DNA of 64,000 nt from Brevibacterium casei CIP 102111 (GTDB lineage: Bacteria > Actinomycetota > Actinomycetes > Actinomycetales > Brevibacteriaceae). The notes below the pieces were generated by a model. The model was not told the origin of the DNA. It did no database searches and saw only the letters and a list, made by a program, of their open reading frames with translations. The position numbers were made by a program, and so were the translations under genes. The first letter of the stretch is position 1. Each line of letters opens with the position of its first letter. The stretch spans positions 1 through 64,000 of the forward strand of contig NZ_FXZC01000002.1 in the NCBI RefSeq assembly GCF_900169275.1, in the 5' to 3' direction. This document shows, in pieces, positions 18,539 through 28,577 of the stretch.

Positions 18539-19476
18539 GCCGGTACATCATGGTGCTGCTCCACCCGAACCGCGAGGATTCCGCGGTGGCGGCCGTGCAG
18601 GTGTGGAGGGCGCTCCTCGACGACGGCATCACTCCGGTCGTCCTCGATGAGGAGATCCTCGACATCTCCTCCCGCAGCTCGTACCCCGACGTCCACCAGG
18701 ACCTCCTCTCCCGCTGCGTGATCATCAGCGCCAGCCAGCTCGCGACCTGGAAGTCCAAGTGCGAACTCGTCATCGTCCTCGGCGGCGACGGCACGATCCT
18801 CCGCGCCGCCGAACGCTTCCACGGCTCCGGCGTCCCCCTCATGGGCATCAACTTGGGTCACGTCGGATTCCTCGCCGAGAGCGAGAGGGAGGACCTCGCC
18901 GAGGCGGTCCACCGTGCCTCGGCCCGCGACTACCTCGTCGAGGAGCGGCTCGCCCTCGACGTCACCGTGTGGCATGAGGGAGAGCAGATCTACTCGGCCT
19001 GGGCGCTCAACGAGGCGACCGTGGAGAAGACCTCGAAGGCGCGGATGATCGACGTCGTCCTCGGCGTCGACTCCCGCCCGGTCTCCGCGTTCGGCTGCGA
19101 CGGCGTCATCCTCGCCACCCCGACCGGGTCGACCGCGTACTCGTTCTCCGCCGGCGGACCGATCGTCTGGCCCGAGGTCGAGGCCCTCCTCCTCGTCCCC
19201 ATCTCCGCCCACGCGCTCTTCACCGAACCGCTCGTCGTCAACCCGAACTCCCGCCTCGGCGTGGAGATCTCCCCGTCGAATCCCGACTTCGCCGCGGTCC
19301 TCTGGTGCGACGGCCGCCGCGCCCTCGAACTGCCCGCCGGGGCACGCGTCGAGGCGAAGCGCTCGGAATCGCCGATCAAGCTCGCCCGCCTCCACACCGG
19401 TCCGTTCACGGACCGGCTGGTCGCGAAGTTCCGCCTGCCCGTCTCCGGATGGCGGGGACCGATCGAAGGAGGCTGA
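18535..19476 (+). CDS. nadK: NAD kinase
   Basis: A 313-residue cytosolic kinase phosphorylating NAD to NADP. The GGDGT motif (VLGGDGTILRAAERF) and NExxxEK-type region (LNEATVEKTSKAR) are present, as is the GSTAYSFSAGGPIV signature. The GTG at 18535 overlaps the tlyA stop and has GGAGA upstream. RecN follows immediately with its own GGAGG. Confidence 0.95.
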   Translation: MSRYIMVLLHPNREDSAVAAVQVWRALLDDGITPVVLDEEILDISSRSSYPDVHQDLLSRCVIISASQLATWKSKCELVIVLGGDGTILRAAERFHGSGVPLMGINLGHVGFLAESEREDLAEAVHRASARDYLVEERLALDVTVWHEGEQIYSAWALNEATVEKTSKARMIDVVLGVDSRPVSAFGCDGVILATPTGSTAYSFSAGGPIVWPEVEALLLVPISAHALFTEPLVVNPNSRLGVEISPSNPDFAAVLWCDGRRALELPAGARVEAKRSESPIKLARLHTGPFTDRLVAKFRLPVSGWRGPIEGG

Positions 19477-21180
19477 ATGATCTCCGAACTGCGCATCTCC
19501 CACCTCGGCGTCATCGCCGAGGCAGAGGTCGAACTCGCCCCCGGCTTCACCGTCGTCACCGGTGAGACCGGCGCCGGCAAGACGATGTTCGTCTCCGCCC
19601 TCAGCCTCCTCATGGGGGAGAAGGTCGGAGCCGGGGTCGTCCGCAAAGGCGCGGAGAAGGCCGAGGTCGAAGGCATCTTCACCGAGGTGCCGGGCACCGT
19701 GCAGACCCGCATCGAGGAGGCCGGAGGCAGTGCCGACGACGAGGCGATCATCTCCCGCACCGTCGCCGCCAAGGGCCGCGCCCGGGCGACAGCGGGCGGC
19801 CGGACCGTGCCGATCGGGGTGCTCTCCGAGATCGCCGATGACCTCATCACCCTCCACGGCCAGTCCGAACAGCTCAAACTCAAGGGCCAGGCCTCCCAGC
19901 GCCGGCTCCTCGACGCCGCCGGGGGACCCGACCTCGCCGAGGCGGCCGCACAGTACTCGCGGGCCTTCGAGAACTGGCGCGAGACCGAAGCCCGCGTCCA
20001 GCGGATCAAGGATTCGACCGCCGCCCGCCGCGAGCGCATCCTCTGGCTGCAGGGCTGCCTCGACGCGATCGACGCCGTCCGCCCCGTCCCCGGCGAGGAC
20101 GAGGCGCTGAGCGCACTCGCCGCGAAGCTCGGCGCCGCCGCCGACATCACCCGCGCCGTCGGCGGTGCCCATGACCTCCTGCTCGGCTCGGACATCGACG
20201 AGACCGGGGCCGCCGTCGACCGGGTCCACGAGGCGATCAGCGCACTCAGCGACGTCGAGTCCTCCGACCCCGAACTCGTCCGGATCCGCGAGGGCCTCTC
20301 CGACACCGTGCTGCGCCTCTCCGACGCCGCCGCGGAGCTGAGCTCCTACCTCTCGGGCTTCGACGAGCTGGGGGAGACCTCGCTCGAGGAGACCGAAGCC
20401 AGACGCGCCGAACTCGGCTCACTGGCCCCCTACGGTGAGACCGTCGAGGAGGTCCTTGCCTTCGAGACCCGCGCGGCCGCCGAACTCACCGAGCTCGAAG
20501 CCGAGGACCGCGACCTCGACCAGCTCGACGGCGAACTCGAGGCCGCCGAGGCTGCCATGCGCGAGGCCGGCGCCGCCCTGAGCGCGCTGCGCCGGTCGAC
20601 CGCGGAGTCGTTCTCGGCCGCCGTGAGCGAGGAGCTCACCGCCCTGTCGATGCCCAAGGCACAGGTGCGCTTCGAGATCACCGAACGCGAACCCGCCGTC
20701 CACGGCCTCGACGACATCCGCCTCACCTTCGCCCCGCACGACTCCTCGACCGGCGACGACATCGCCAAGGTCGCCTCCGGCGGTGAGCTCTCCCGCGTCA
20801 TGCTCGCCATCGAGGTCGTCCGCGCCGCCGAGGACGGTGTGCCCACCTACGTCTTCGACGAGGTCGACGCCGGCGTCGGCGGTCGCGCCGCCGTCGAGAT
20901 CGGCAGACGCCTGGCCAAGCTCGCCCGCCATGCCCAGGTCATCGTCGTCACCCACCTGCCGCAGGTCGCGGCCTGGGCCGACACGCACGTGACGATCGTC
21001 AAGGACGACGACGCGGAGACCGTGCGCTCGGGCGTGCGGGAGCTGAGCGAGGACGACCGGGTCGTCGAGCTCTCCCGCATGCTCGCCGGGATGGAGGACT
21101 CCGCCTCGGCGAAGGCCCACGCAGCCGAACTCCTCGACTCCGCGCGGCAGGTCAAGGCCGGTGCCGCTGCGGCAACATGA
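19477..21180 (+). CDS. recN: DNA repair ATPase RecN
   Basis: A 567-residue SMC-like protein that organises DNA ends in double-strand break repair. The Walker A motif is GETGAGKTM near residue 30. Two coiled-coil arms flank the middle. The ABC signature VASGGELSRVMLAIE and Walker B PTYVFDEVDAGVGG are near the C-terminus. The ATG follows the nadK stop directly after GGAGG. The length is typical of the family. Confidence 0.96.
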   Translation: MISELRISHLGVIAEAEVELAPGFTVVTGETGAGKTMFVSALSLLMGEKVGAGVVRKGAEKAEVEGIFTEVPGTVQTRIEEAGGSADDEAIISRTVAAKGRARATAGGRTVPIGVLSEIADDLITLHGQSEQLKLKGQASQRRLLDAAGGPDLAEAAAQYSRAFENWRETEARVQRIKDSTAARRERILWLQGCLDAIDAVRPVPGEDEALSALAAKLGAAADITRAVGGAHDLLLGSDIDETGAAVDRVHEAISALSDVESSDPELVRIREGLSDTVLRLSDAAAELSSYLSGFDELGETSLEETEARRAELGSLAPYGETVEEVLAFETRAAAELTELEAEDRDLDQLDGELEAAEAAMREAGAALSALRRSTAESFSAAVSEELTALSMPKAQVRFEITEREPAVHGLDDIRLTFAPHDSSTGDDIAKVASGGELSRVMLAIEVVRAAEDGVPTYVFDEVDAGVGGRAAVEIGRRLAKLARHAQVIVVTHLPQVAAWADTHVTIVKDDDAETVRSGVRELSEDDRVVELSRMLAGMEDSASAKAHAAELLDSARQVKAGAAAAT

Positions 21181-21195
21181 GAGAATAGGCGAACC

Positions 21196-22446
21196 ATGAA
21201 AGCGCGCAGACTACGGGAGAACCCCCCTGTCACGACCCGGTCCGATGCGGCCCCGGCCAAGCTCGACCGACGGACGAAGGACCTCACGAAGCGCTTGGCC
21301 GCCGGTGATATCGCGATCATCAAGCACTCCGACATCGACCGCGTCTCCGCCGAGGCGCTCGTCGCGTGCCGCCCCGTCGCCGTGATCAACGCGGACAAGT
21401 CGATCTCCGGCCGGTACCCGAACCTCGGCCCCGGCATCATCGTCGACGCCGGAATCCCGCTCATCGACGCGACCGGACCTGAGATCTTCGACACGGTGAG
21501 CGAAGGCGACGAGATCAGCATCGACGGCGGCACCATCTACCGGAACGGCACCGAGGTCGCCTCGGGCGTCTTCCAGACCTCGGAGACCATCGCCGAGGAC
21601 ATGAACGAGGCCGAGGCAGGAATGAACTCCGTGCTCGTCGACTTCGTCGACAACACGATCGAGTACATCCGCAAGGACTCCGACCTGCTCTCGGCCGAAC
21701 TCGTCGTCCCCGAGGTCCGCACCGACTTCGCCGGCCGGCACGCGCTCATCGTCGTCCGCGGCTACCACTACAAAGAGGACCTCGCGATCCTCGCCTCCTA
21801 CATCCGCGAGTACCGGCCGCTGCTCATCGGCGTCGACGGCGGCGCCGATGCGATCCTCGAAGCCGGCTACAAGCCGGACATGATCGTCGGCGACATGGAC
21901 TCCGTGTCCGACTCCGCGCTCGCCTCGGGCGCGGAGATCGTCGTCCACGCCTACCGCGACGGACACGCGCCGGGCACGGAGAGGGTCAAGGCCCTCGGTG
22001 TCGACTGTGTGGCTTTCGCCGCCTCGGGCACGAGCGAGGACATCGCGATGCTCCTTGCCGACGACAAGGGCGCCGACCTCATCGTCGCCGTCGGCACCCA
22101 TGACACGCTCATGGAATTCCTCGACAAGGGACGCAAGGGCATGGCCTCGACGTTCCTCACCCGTCTGCGGGTGGGGTCGAAGCTCATCGACGCCAAGGGC
22201 GTCTCCCTGCTCTACCGGCAGCGGATCTCCAGCCTGCAGCTCGCGGTGCTCATCATCGCCGGACTCGTCGCGCTCGGCGTCGCCATGGCGGCGACCGCCG
22301 CCGGGCAGACGTTCCTCGGACTCATCGGAGCCCAGCTCGACGGCGTCTTCGGCTGGATCGGCTCCCTGTTCGGCGGGGATCCCGCCGCGACCTCAGAATC
22401 CGCCGGCACGATCTGGGCCGGACTCGACTCAAGGACTCTCTCGTGA
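21196..22446 (+). CDS. steA: SteA-like cell-division/cytokinetic protein
   Basis: A 416-residue protein matching the SteA family (Rv1697), which with SteB positions the RipA peptidoglycan hydrolase at the septum. It has a large cytoplasmic thiamin-pyrophosphokinase-like domain (RPLLIGVDGGADAILEAGYKPDMIVGDMDSVSD) and one C-terminal membrane helix (LQLAVLIIAGLVALGVAMAA). The start is 15 bases after recN. It overlaps the steB/mctB gene by four bases, as expected for a functional pair. Confidence 0.88.
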   Translation: MKARRLRENPPVTTRSDAAPAKLDRRTKDLTKRLAAGDIAIIKHSDIDRVSAEALVACRPVAVINADKSISGRYPNLGPGIIVDAGIPLIDATGPEIFDTVSEGDEISIDGGTIYRNGTEVASGVFQTSETIAEDMNEAEAGMNSVLVDFVDNTIEYIRKDSDLLSAELVVPEVRTDFAGRHALIVVRGYHYKEDLAILASYIREYRPLLIGVDGGADAILEAGYKPDMIVGDMDSVSDSALASGAEIVVHAYRDGHAPGTERVKALGVDCVAFAASGTSEDIAMLLADDKGADLIVAVGTHDTLMEFLDKGRKGMASTFLTRLRVGSKLIDAKGVSLLYRQRISSLQLAVLIIAGLVALGVAMAATAAGQTFLGLIGAQLDGVFGWIGSLFGGDPAATSESAGTIWAGLDSRTLS

Positions 22447-23393
22447 TCGACTTCCGCTACCACCTCGTCTCCCTCGTCTCGGTGTTCCTCGCCCTGGCCG
22501 TCGGCATCGTCCTCGGCGCCGGCCCCCTCAAGGAGCCGATCGGCGAGTCCCTGCAGAGCCAGGTCGACGCCCTGCGCGCCGACCGCGACGACCTGCGCAC
22601 GAAGCTCGACGCCGCCAACGGCAACATCGAGAAGCAGAACGAGTTCGTCACCGCCGCCGCCCCCGAGCTCATCGGCGACACCCTCAAGGATGCGACGGTC
22701 ACCGTCATCTCCGCCCCCGAGGCCGACCCCCAGCAGGTCGAAGAGGTGACGAACCGGATCAAGGAGGCCGGCGGAACGATCGCCAGCGACGTCTCCTTCG
22801 TCGACGATGCGCTCAGCGTCAGCGGCGCCGGAGAGTTCATGACCACCCTGCGCGGACTCGTCCCCGCCCTGCCTGCCGATGATGCGACCGCGCTGCGCGC
22901 AGCCCTCGTCATCGCGCTCACCGGCAAGGCCTCGATGCTCGCCGAGGGCAAGGACCGCGACGACGCCGAGGCGAAGGCCGAGGAGATTTTCAACGCGTTC
23001 GTCGACGCCGGACGCCTGCGCACGGACACCGACCACAAGACGACGGACCTCTTCGTCATCATCGACGACGAGAACTCCCAGCTCGCCGAGGAGACCGAAC
23101 CGAGCCCTGAGGCCACCGGCGACATGGCCTCCCGCGACGCCGTCACCGAGTTCGTCAACGCGCTCACCAACGAGGCGACGTCCGTCGTCGTCGCCGGCGA
23201 CGCCGCCTCGGCGGCCAACGGCCTCGTCTCCGTCCTCCGCACCGGGAAGTCCCGGGCTTCCACCGTCGACGGTCTCGGCCTCGGCGCCGGGGCGATCATC
23301 ACGGTCCGCGCGATCGCCGCCGGCCGAGCCGGCACCCACGGCCACTTCGGCTTCGCCTCGGACGCCGAATCGATCCTGCCCGGAAGGGAATGA
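22443..23393 (+). CDS. SteB / MctB-family envelope protein
   Basis: A 316-residue protein with an N-terminal signal-anchor helix (VSLVSVFLALAVGIVLGAG), a coiled coil (ESLQSQVDALRADRDDLRTKLDAANGNIEKQ) and an external alpha/beta domain. The Rv1698 family it matches has been described both as the copper protein MctB and as SteB, partner of SteA in septal hydrolase control. The tight overlap with steA favours the division role here. The GTG start lies in the steA stop region. Confidence 0.85.
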   Translation: MIDFRYHLVSLVSVFLALAVGIVLGAGPLKEPIGESLQSQVDALRADRDDLRTKLDAANGNIEKQNEFVTAAAPELIGDTLKDATVTVISAPEADPQQVEEVTNRIKEAGGTIASDVSFVDDALSVSGAGEFMTTLRGLVPALPADDATALRAALVIALTGKASMLAEGKDRDDAEAKAEEIFNAFVDAGRLRTDTDHKTTDLFVIIDDENSQLAEETEPSPEATGDMASRDAVTEFVNALTNEATSVVVAGDAASAANGLVSVLRTGKSRASTVDGLGLGAGAIITVRAIAAGRAGTHGHFGFASDAESILPGRE

Positions 23394-23394
23394 C

Positions 23395-24267
23395 ATGATC
23401 CGAACCCTCGTGAGCTCCGCCGTCGCCGGTCTCGTCGGATACGGCGTGACGAAGGCCGTGCTGAACTCCCCGCTGCGTCGCCATGAGCGCGCGGTGCGGA
23501 CGAACCATGCCGGACGCGACGTCTCCCTCGTCGAGGGCCCGGCCGTGACCGCAGGACTGCTCGCCGGCAGCGCCCTCATCGAAGATCCGCGGCAGCGGGC
23601 GGCCACCCTGCTCGCGACCTCGGTCTCCGGCGTCCTCGGCGCCGTCGACGACTTCCTCGAGTCCGGGTCGTCGAAGGGCCTGCGCGGTCATCTCAGCGCC
23701 CTCGCCCACGGGCAGGTCACGACCGGGGCGATCAAGGTCACCGGCATCCCCGTCGCCGCGATCATCGCCGCCGCGATCCTCGGCCCCGACGAGTCGCGCC
23801 GCCACGGTCTCCTCGACGCCTTCCGCCCCGCCGAGACGGCACCGTGGTGGAAGGCGGGCATCGACACCGTCGTCACCGGCGGGGTCATCGCCGGCACCGC
23901 GAACCTCTTCAACCTCCTCGACCTTCGCCCCGGACGCGCACTCAAGGCCGGTCTCCTCGTCCTCGGCCTCATGCCGCATCAGCGGCAGCTCACCTGGGTG
24001 CCGACCGCCGTCGTCACCGGCACGAGCCTCGCCGCGTGGCCCGACGACCTCGACGGGTCCGTCATGCTCGGCGACACCGGAGCCAACGCCCTCGGGGCTG
24101 CCATCGGCACGACCCTGGCGGCGAACACGAGCGCCGGAACGCGCGCGGTCATCCTTGCCGTCCTCGCCGGCCTCACCCTGGCCTCGGAGAAGGTCTCATT
24201 CACATCCGTCATCGAATCCACCCCCGGACTGCGTGAGATCGACGCCTTCGGGCGCACGGTGAAGTGA
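23395..24267 (+). CDS. MraY/WecA-like (PNPT family) membrane protein, short form
   Basis: A 290-residue polytopic membrane protein. The motifs VDDFLESG, ANLFNLLDLRPGRALK and MLGDTGANALGA correspond in order to the DDxxD-type, NxxNxxDG-type and GDTG loops of polyprenyl-phosphate phosphosugar transferases. It is shorter than MraY (about 360) and the second D-rich motif is altered, so activity is uncertain. The ATG at 23395 follows the preceding stop after GGAAGGG. It lies between steB and murJ, which points to a role in cell-envelope lipid-linked intermediates. I infer a UDP-sugar:polyprenyl-phosphate transferase or a relative that has lost activity. Confidence 0.65.
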   Translation: MIRTLVSSAVAGLVGYGVTKAVLNSPLRRHERAVRTNHAGRDVSLVEGPAVTAGLLAGSALIEDPRQRAATLLATSVSGVLGAVDDFLESGSSKGLRGHLSALAHGQVTTGAIKVTGIPVAAIIAAAILGPDESRRHGLLDAFRPAETAPWWKAGIDTVVTGGVIAGTANLFNLLDLRPGRALKAGLLVLGLMPHQRQLTWVPTAVVTGTSLAAWPDDLDGSVMLGDTGANALGAAIGTTLAANTSAGTRAVILAVLAGLTLASEKVSFTSVIESTPGLREIDAFGRTVK

Positions 24268-26048
24268 ACCGGCTCCTCCGGGTCTTCGCCTCCGCGGCGC
24301 TGCTCGTCTCGATCATCACCCTGATCACCCGACTCGTCGGATTCCTCCGGTGGCTCGTCTTCTCCAGCACGGTCGGGGCCGGCACCGTCGGCACCGCCTA
24401 CCAGAGCGCCAACCAGGTGCCGAACATCCTCTTCGAGGTCGTCGCCGGAGGCGCACTGGCGGGAGCGGTCATTCCCCTGCTCGCGATCCCGCTCGCCCGC
24501 GCCGACCGGGACACGGCCGGACGGATCGCCTCGGCGCTGCTCACCTGGGCGGTGTCCGTGACGCTGCCCCTGACGATCGTCCTCGCCGTGTTCGCCGAGC
24601 CGATCGCGACCCTCCTCGTCGACACCGCCGGGGACGAACAGGTCGCCACTGCCTCCTTCCTCCTCATGTTCTCCCCGCAGCTCGTCCTCTACGGCATCGG
24701 CGCCGTCCTCACCGGCGTCCTCCAGGCGCACCGGAAGTTCCTCTGGCCGGCGTTCGCCCCGCTGCTCTCGAGCCTCGTCGTCATCGGCTCCTACATCACC
24801 TACCGCGGTGTCGGCGGCACCGACGCGACATGGGAGACCCACATCGGATGGCTCGGCTGGGGCACGACCGCCGGTGTCGCCGCCCTCGCCCTGCCGCTGG
24901 CACTGCCGATGCGCTCGACCGGGCTGCGCATCCGTCCCACCTGGTCGTTCCCACCCGGCGTCGCCCACCGGGCGCTGCGCCTCGCCGGGGCCGGCATGGC
25001 CGCACTGCTCGCCCAGCAGGGAGCCGTGCTCGTCACCCTCGTCCTCTCCAACCGCTCCGGCGGCACCGGCACGTTCGTCCTCTTCAACTACATCAACGCC
25101 GTCTACCTCCTGCCCTACGCGGTCCTCGCGATCCCCGTCGTCACCGTGATGTTCCCGACCCTGTCGACGTGGGTGGGCCGGACGAAGGACGACGACGCCG
25201 AGGCGGCCGACCGTGAGGCGGCGGGAGTGCGGCTGCGCGCGATGACGGCGACGACCTCGGCGGTCATCGTCACCATCGGACTGCTCGGCACCGTCATCCT
25301 CTTCAGCGCCGCCGGACCGCTGGAATCGTTCTTCACCTCCATCGATGCCGTCGGCGGTCGTGACGCCGCCCCGTTCTCGGCGATGCGCACCGCGATCATG
25401 GTCATGGCCCTGGCCGTGCCCGGCTGGTCGTTCATCGCGTGGGGCTCACGGATCTTCTACGCCCTCGAACGTTCCCGCCACGCGGCGGCGGCGACGACGA
25501 CCGGGTGGATCCTCGTCATCGTCGGCATGGTCGCGGCGATCGCCCTCACCGAGGCGAACGGCAGCCCCGAGCGCACGCTCGTGGCCATCTGCGCGGGCTA
25601 TGTGCTCGGGATGAGCGCCGCGGCGGCCGCGCTCCTCGTCTCCATCCGCCGGGTCCTCGGCCCGGACGCACTGCGCGGCATCCTTCGCCGCGGACTCCAC
25701 TCGCTCCTCGCCGCAGCGTTCGGATCCGCCGCAGGCGCGCTGGCCGCCTGGTGGCTCGCGGGTCTCATCGGCACCGGCGCGGTGCCCTCGGTCATCGTCG
25801 GGATCCTCGGAGCCCTCGTCGGCTGCCTCGTCTTCGCCGGCATCCTCGTCCTCGACCGCGGCTACGTCGCCGAGGTGCGCGGCATGCTCGCCTCCCGCCG
25901 ACAGACCCAGGGACCCGCCGACCCCACCGTGCCCACCGCCCCGGAGCCGGGTCCCGACCACGACGGTCCGGGCATCCCACCCTCGACCCCCGGTGCCGCA
26001 CCCCAGCGACCCGGCCCCGCACCGCAGAACGAGGAGGAGAGACCATGA
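24264..26048 (+). CDS. murJ: MurJ-family lipid II flippase
   Basis: A 594-residue MOP-superfamily protein with about 14 membrane helices. The start, SIITLITRLVGFLRWLVFSSTVGAGTV..., followed by YQSANQVPNILFEVVAGGALAGAVIPLL, is characteristic of MurJ. It moves lipid II across the membrane for peptidoglycan synthesis. A Pro-rich cytoplasmic tail of about 45 residues ends the protein. The GTG start overlaps the upstream stop, and the stop overlaps the next ATG. In Mycobacterium murJ is elsewhere, so its place in this block is a lineage feature. Confidence 0.92.
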   Translation: MNRLLRVFASAALLVSIITLITRLVGFLRWLVFSSTVGAGTVGTAYQSANQVPNILFEVVAGGALAGAVIPLLAIPLARADRDTAGRIASALLTWAVSVTLPLTIVLAVFAEPIATLLVDTAGDEQVATASFLLMFSPQLVLYGIGAVLTGVLQAHRKFLWPAFAPLLSSLVVIGSYITYRGVGGTDATWETHIGWLGWGTTAGVAALALPLALPMRSTGLRIRPTWSFPPGVAHRALRLAGAGMAALLAQQGAVLVTLVLSNRSGGTGTFVLFNYINAVYLLPYAVLAIPVVTVMFPTLSTWVGRTKDDDAEAADREAAGVRLRAMTATTSAVIVTIGLLGTVILFSAAGPLESFFTSIDAVGGRDAAPFSAMRTAIMVMALAVPGWSFIAWGSRIFYALERSRHAAAATTTGWILVIVGMVAAIALTEANGSPERTLVAICAGYVLGMSAAAAALLVSIRRVLGPDALRGILRRGLHSLLAAAFGSAAGALAAWWLAGLIGTGAVPSVIVGILGALVGCLVFAGILVLDRGYVAEVRGMLASRRQTQGPADPTVPTAPEPGPDHDGPGIPPSTPGAAPQRPGPAPQNEEERP

Positions 26049-27265
26049 GGATCGTCTACGTCATCGGCACGTCGACCGGCGGAGTCGGCACGCACGTGCG
26101 GGCACTCGCCCGCGACGTCGCCGCCGCCGGCCACGAGGTCGGCGTCATCGGCCCGGCCCAGACCGACGAGCACTTCGGGTTCTCCGCCCTCCCCGGGGTC
26201 CGCTTCGCCGCCCTCGATGTCGGCACCGGCGTCGATCTGCGCGACACCGTCCTCGTCGCCCGGCTGCGACGCATTCTGCGCGGCTTCGGCCCTGACATCG
26301 TCCACGCCCACGGCTTCCGCGCCGGACTCATCGCCCATCTCGCGACCCGTCTGCTGCGCCCGCGGCCGACCTTCATCGAAAGCCTCCACAACCAGGCTTC
26401 GGGCACCGGCATCCGCGGGAGCGTCGAGACCGGCATCGAACGGCTGCTTGCTCGCGGGGCCGATCTCACGCTGGCCGCGAGCACCGACCTCGTCGTCCGC
26501 GCCCACGACCTCGGTGCCCGCGACGCCCGCTTCTCTCCGGCAGCGGCCCCCGCGATCCGGGAGGTCGGCGCCGCCGAGGCCCGCGCGACGAGGGCGGCGC
26601 TTGCCGCCGAGTACGACTTCAGCGAGGACGCCGTCATCGTGCTCGCCGTCGGCCGCGTCGCCCCGCAGAAGAACTACGGCATGCTCGTCCGTGTCCTGGC
26701 CCGCCTCGGTCACCCGGACGCACCGACCGACACAGCCGACCCGGCCGACGCCGCCGCACCGGCCGACGCCGCCGCACCGGCCGACGCCGCCGCACCCCGC
26801 GAGATCGTCGTCCTCGTCGCCGGGGCCGCCGATGAGGCGGTGCTCGCCGACATCCGCGCGCAGTATGCAGAGGCCGCGACCGCCTCGGCGCTTCCGGCCC
26901 TCCATTTCCTCGGAGCCCGCGACGACGTCGCCGCACTCCTGGCCGCAGCGGACGTCTACGTCCTCACGAGCGTCTGGGAGGCCCGCGCCCTCGTCCTCCA
27001 GGAGGCGCTGATGACCGGGCAGGCGATCGTCGCCACGGCCACCGGGGGCACCCCGGAGCTCGTCGGGGACTCAGGCGTCCTCATCGACTCCGACGACGAC
27101 GAGTCGCTCGCCGATGCGATCGGCACGCTCGCTGAGAACCCCGCGCTGCGTGCCGAACTCGGGGAGCGGGCCAGGGCCCGAGGACGGGAGCTGCCCGACG
27201 AGCGCGACGTCGCCGCCGAGCTGCTCGCCGTCTACGCGGAGACCCAGCCGTCACCGCGGGACTGA
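26045..27265 (+). CDS. GT4-family glycosyltransferase
   Basis: A 406-residue GT-B glycosyltransferase. The N-terminal half has IGTSTGGVGTHVRALARDVAAAGHEV and FGPDIVHAHGFRAG. The C-terminal nucleotide-sugar site includes VLAVGRVAPQKNYGMLVRVLARL and the E-x7-E-like region WEARALVLQEALMTGQAIVATATGG. It probably builds an envelope glycan or glycolipid, given murJ and the PNPT-like gene just upstream (ATGA overlap). Residues about 233-252 contain three AD-AAAP repeats interrupting the family alignment. The acceptor is unknown. Confidence 0.85.
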   Translation: MRIVYVIGTSTGGVGTHVRALARDVAAAGHEVGVIGPAQTDEHFGFSALPGVRFAALDVGTGVDLRDTVLVARLRRILRGFGPDIVHAHGFRAGLIAHLATRLLRPRPTFIESLHNQASGTGIRGSVETGIERLLARGADLTLAASTDLVVRAHDLGARDARFSPAAAPAIREVGAAEARATRAALAAEYDFSEDAVIVLAVGRVAPQKNYGMLVRVLARLGHPDAPTDTADPADAAAPADAAAPADAAAPREIVVLVAGAADEAVLADIRAQYAEAATASALPALHFLGARDDVAALLAAADVYVLTSVWEARALVLQEALMTGQAIVATATGGTPELVGDSGVLIDSDDDESLADAIGTLAENPALRAELGERARARGRELPDERDVAAELLAVYAETQPSPRD

Positions 27266-27414
27266 ACTCCCGCCTCGGCGAACCGGGGTCCGCACGACCC
27301 CGACGACCCCGGCGACGACCAGGGCGGACACCGTGCCGAACACGGCCCCGGCCGCTGCCGAAGAGGCCGGGGGAGACCGGTAGGCTAGAGACACACGACT
27401 GAGAGGGATGAGGA

Positions 27415-28563
27415 ATGACCGAGACCGCCGAGATCCAGCCGCTGAGCACCGACGCACGGATCCTTCACGTGCTCGCCGACACGACGGACCCCGTCGCCGA
27501 GGTGGCCAAGCTCGCCGTCATCGGTCACCTCCGGGCCGGTCACCAGGTCGGTCTCGCCGCCCACCGGTCGATCCTCGACCGCCTCGACGTCCCCGAGGAC
27601 CTCATCGGGAACTACCGCGAGATCGAGCTCAGCGCCAAGCGCCGGCTCTCACCCTCGGATCCCGCCTCGGCCTTCACGCTCCACAAGATCTACCCCCACG
27701 TCGACATCGTCCACGGTCACGGCCTCCATGCCGCGACGCTGACCGGCCTCGGCTTCACCGGCCTGCCCGCCCGCCTGAGCCCGACCGCGGTCGCCACCGT
27801 CGAGAACTTCGCCCCCGCCGACGTCATCGAGAAGACCGGTGCGGAGATCGTCGCCCGCACCGCCCGCGGAGTGCTCGGCACGACCGAACCCGTCGTCGAA
27901 TGGTTCGCAGGCTCCGTTCCGCTCGTCGAACGCGCCGAACTCGTCACCCCCGACATCGACACCGACCTCACCGTCACCGCCTCCCGGGCGCAGGTGCGCC
28001 GTGAACTCGGCATCGGGGAGGGCACGTGGATGGTCGCGAGCCCGATCGCCCTGAAGGACCACACGGCCCTGGCCACCGTCCTCGACGCCGCCGACCAGAT
28101 CAACAGGCGCCGGCCCGACCGCAAGGTCGTCTTCGTCCTCACCGGCACCGGCCGCGACCGCCGCACCATCGCCTCCGCCTTCGCCGACCGCGGCGTCATC
28201 GTCGCCCCTGCCGGTGACCTCGTCGATGTCGCCGCCGCCTCCGACGTCGTCATCGCCAGCGAGCAGATGACCGGACTCAGCCACGAGGACCTCATGCAGC
28301 TGGCGAAGCCGACCGTCTTCATCGGCGCCGAACGCCGCGCCGGCATCTGGGGGGAGGCCGCCGACATCGTCCCCGCCGACGACACCGACGCGCTGCTGCG
28401 TGAGATCAATCATCTCCTCGACGATCCGGCAGCCCGCGGTGCGCAGGCGATCGCCGCGAAGAAGCGGGTCATCGACGTCGACAACCCCGGTGAGATCGCC
28501 GCGAGCCTCCTCGGTCTCTACGCCGAGGTCGAGGCCCTGTCGAAGTCGGCAAGCCGGGTTTGA
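27415..28563 (+). CDS. GT-B-fold glycosyltransferase-like protein
   Basis: A 382-residue protein with glycosyltransferase-like organisation: [18 protein letters not shown] in the N-terminal half and [21 protein letters not shown] plus [24 protein letters not shown] in the C-terminal half. The E-x7-E motif of GT4 enzymes is not obvious, so it may be divergent or inactive. The ATG follows GAGAGGGATGAGGA, and a TAGGCT -10-like hexamer lies about 35 bases upstream in the 149-base gap after the previous gene. Its stop lies at the pyrG promoter. Confidence 0.7.
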   Translation: MTETAEIQPLSTDARILHVLADTTDPVAEVAKLAVIGHLRAGHQVGLAAHRSILDRLDVPEDLIGNYREIELSAKRRLSPSDPASAFTLHKIYPHVDIVHGHGLHAATLTGLGFTGLPARLSPTAVATVENFAPADVIEKTGAEIVARTARGVLGTTEPVVEWFAGSVPLVERAELVTPDIDTDLTVTASRAQVRRELGIGEGTWMVASPIALKDHTALATVLDAADQINRRRPDRKVVFVLTGTGRDRRTIASAFADRGVIVAPAGDLVDVAAASDVVIASEQMTGLSHEDLMQLAKPTVFIGAERRAGIWGEAADIVPADDTDALLREINHLLDDPAARGAQAIAAKKRVIDVDNPGEIAASLLGLYAEVEALSKSASRV

Positions 28564-28569
28564 TAGAAT
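28564..28569 (+). promoter_or_regulatory. -10 box placing the pyrG transcript start at its start codon
   Basis: TAGAAT lies 8 bases before GTG at 28578 and overlaps the stop of the previous gene. Transcription would start at or next to the first base of the codon, i.e. a leaderless message. There is no Shine-Dalgarno sequence before the start. Confidence 0.5.
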
Positions 28570-28577
28570 CAAATTCC

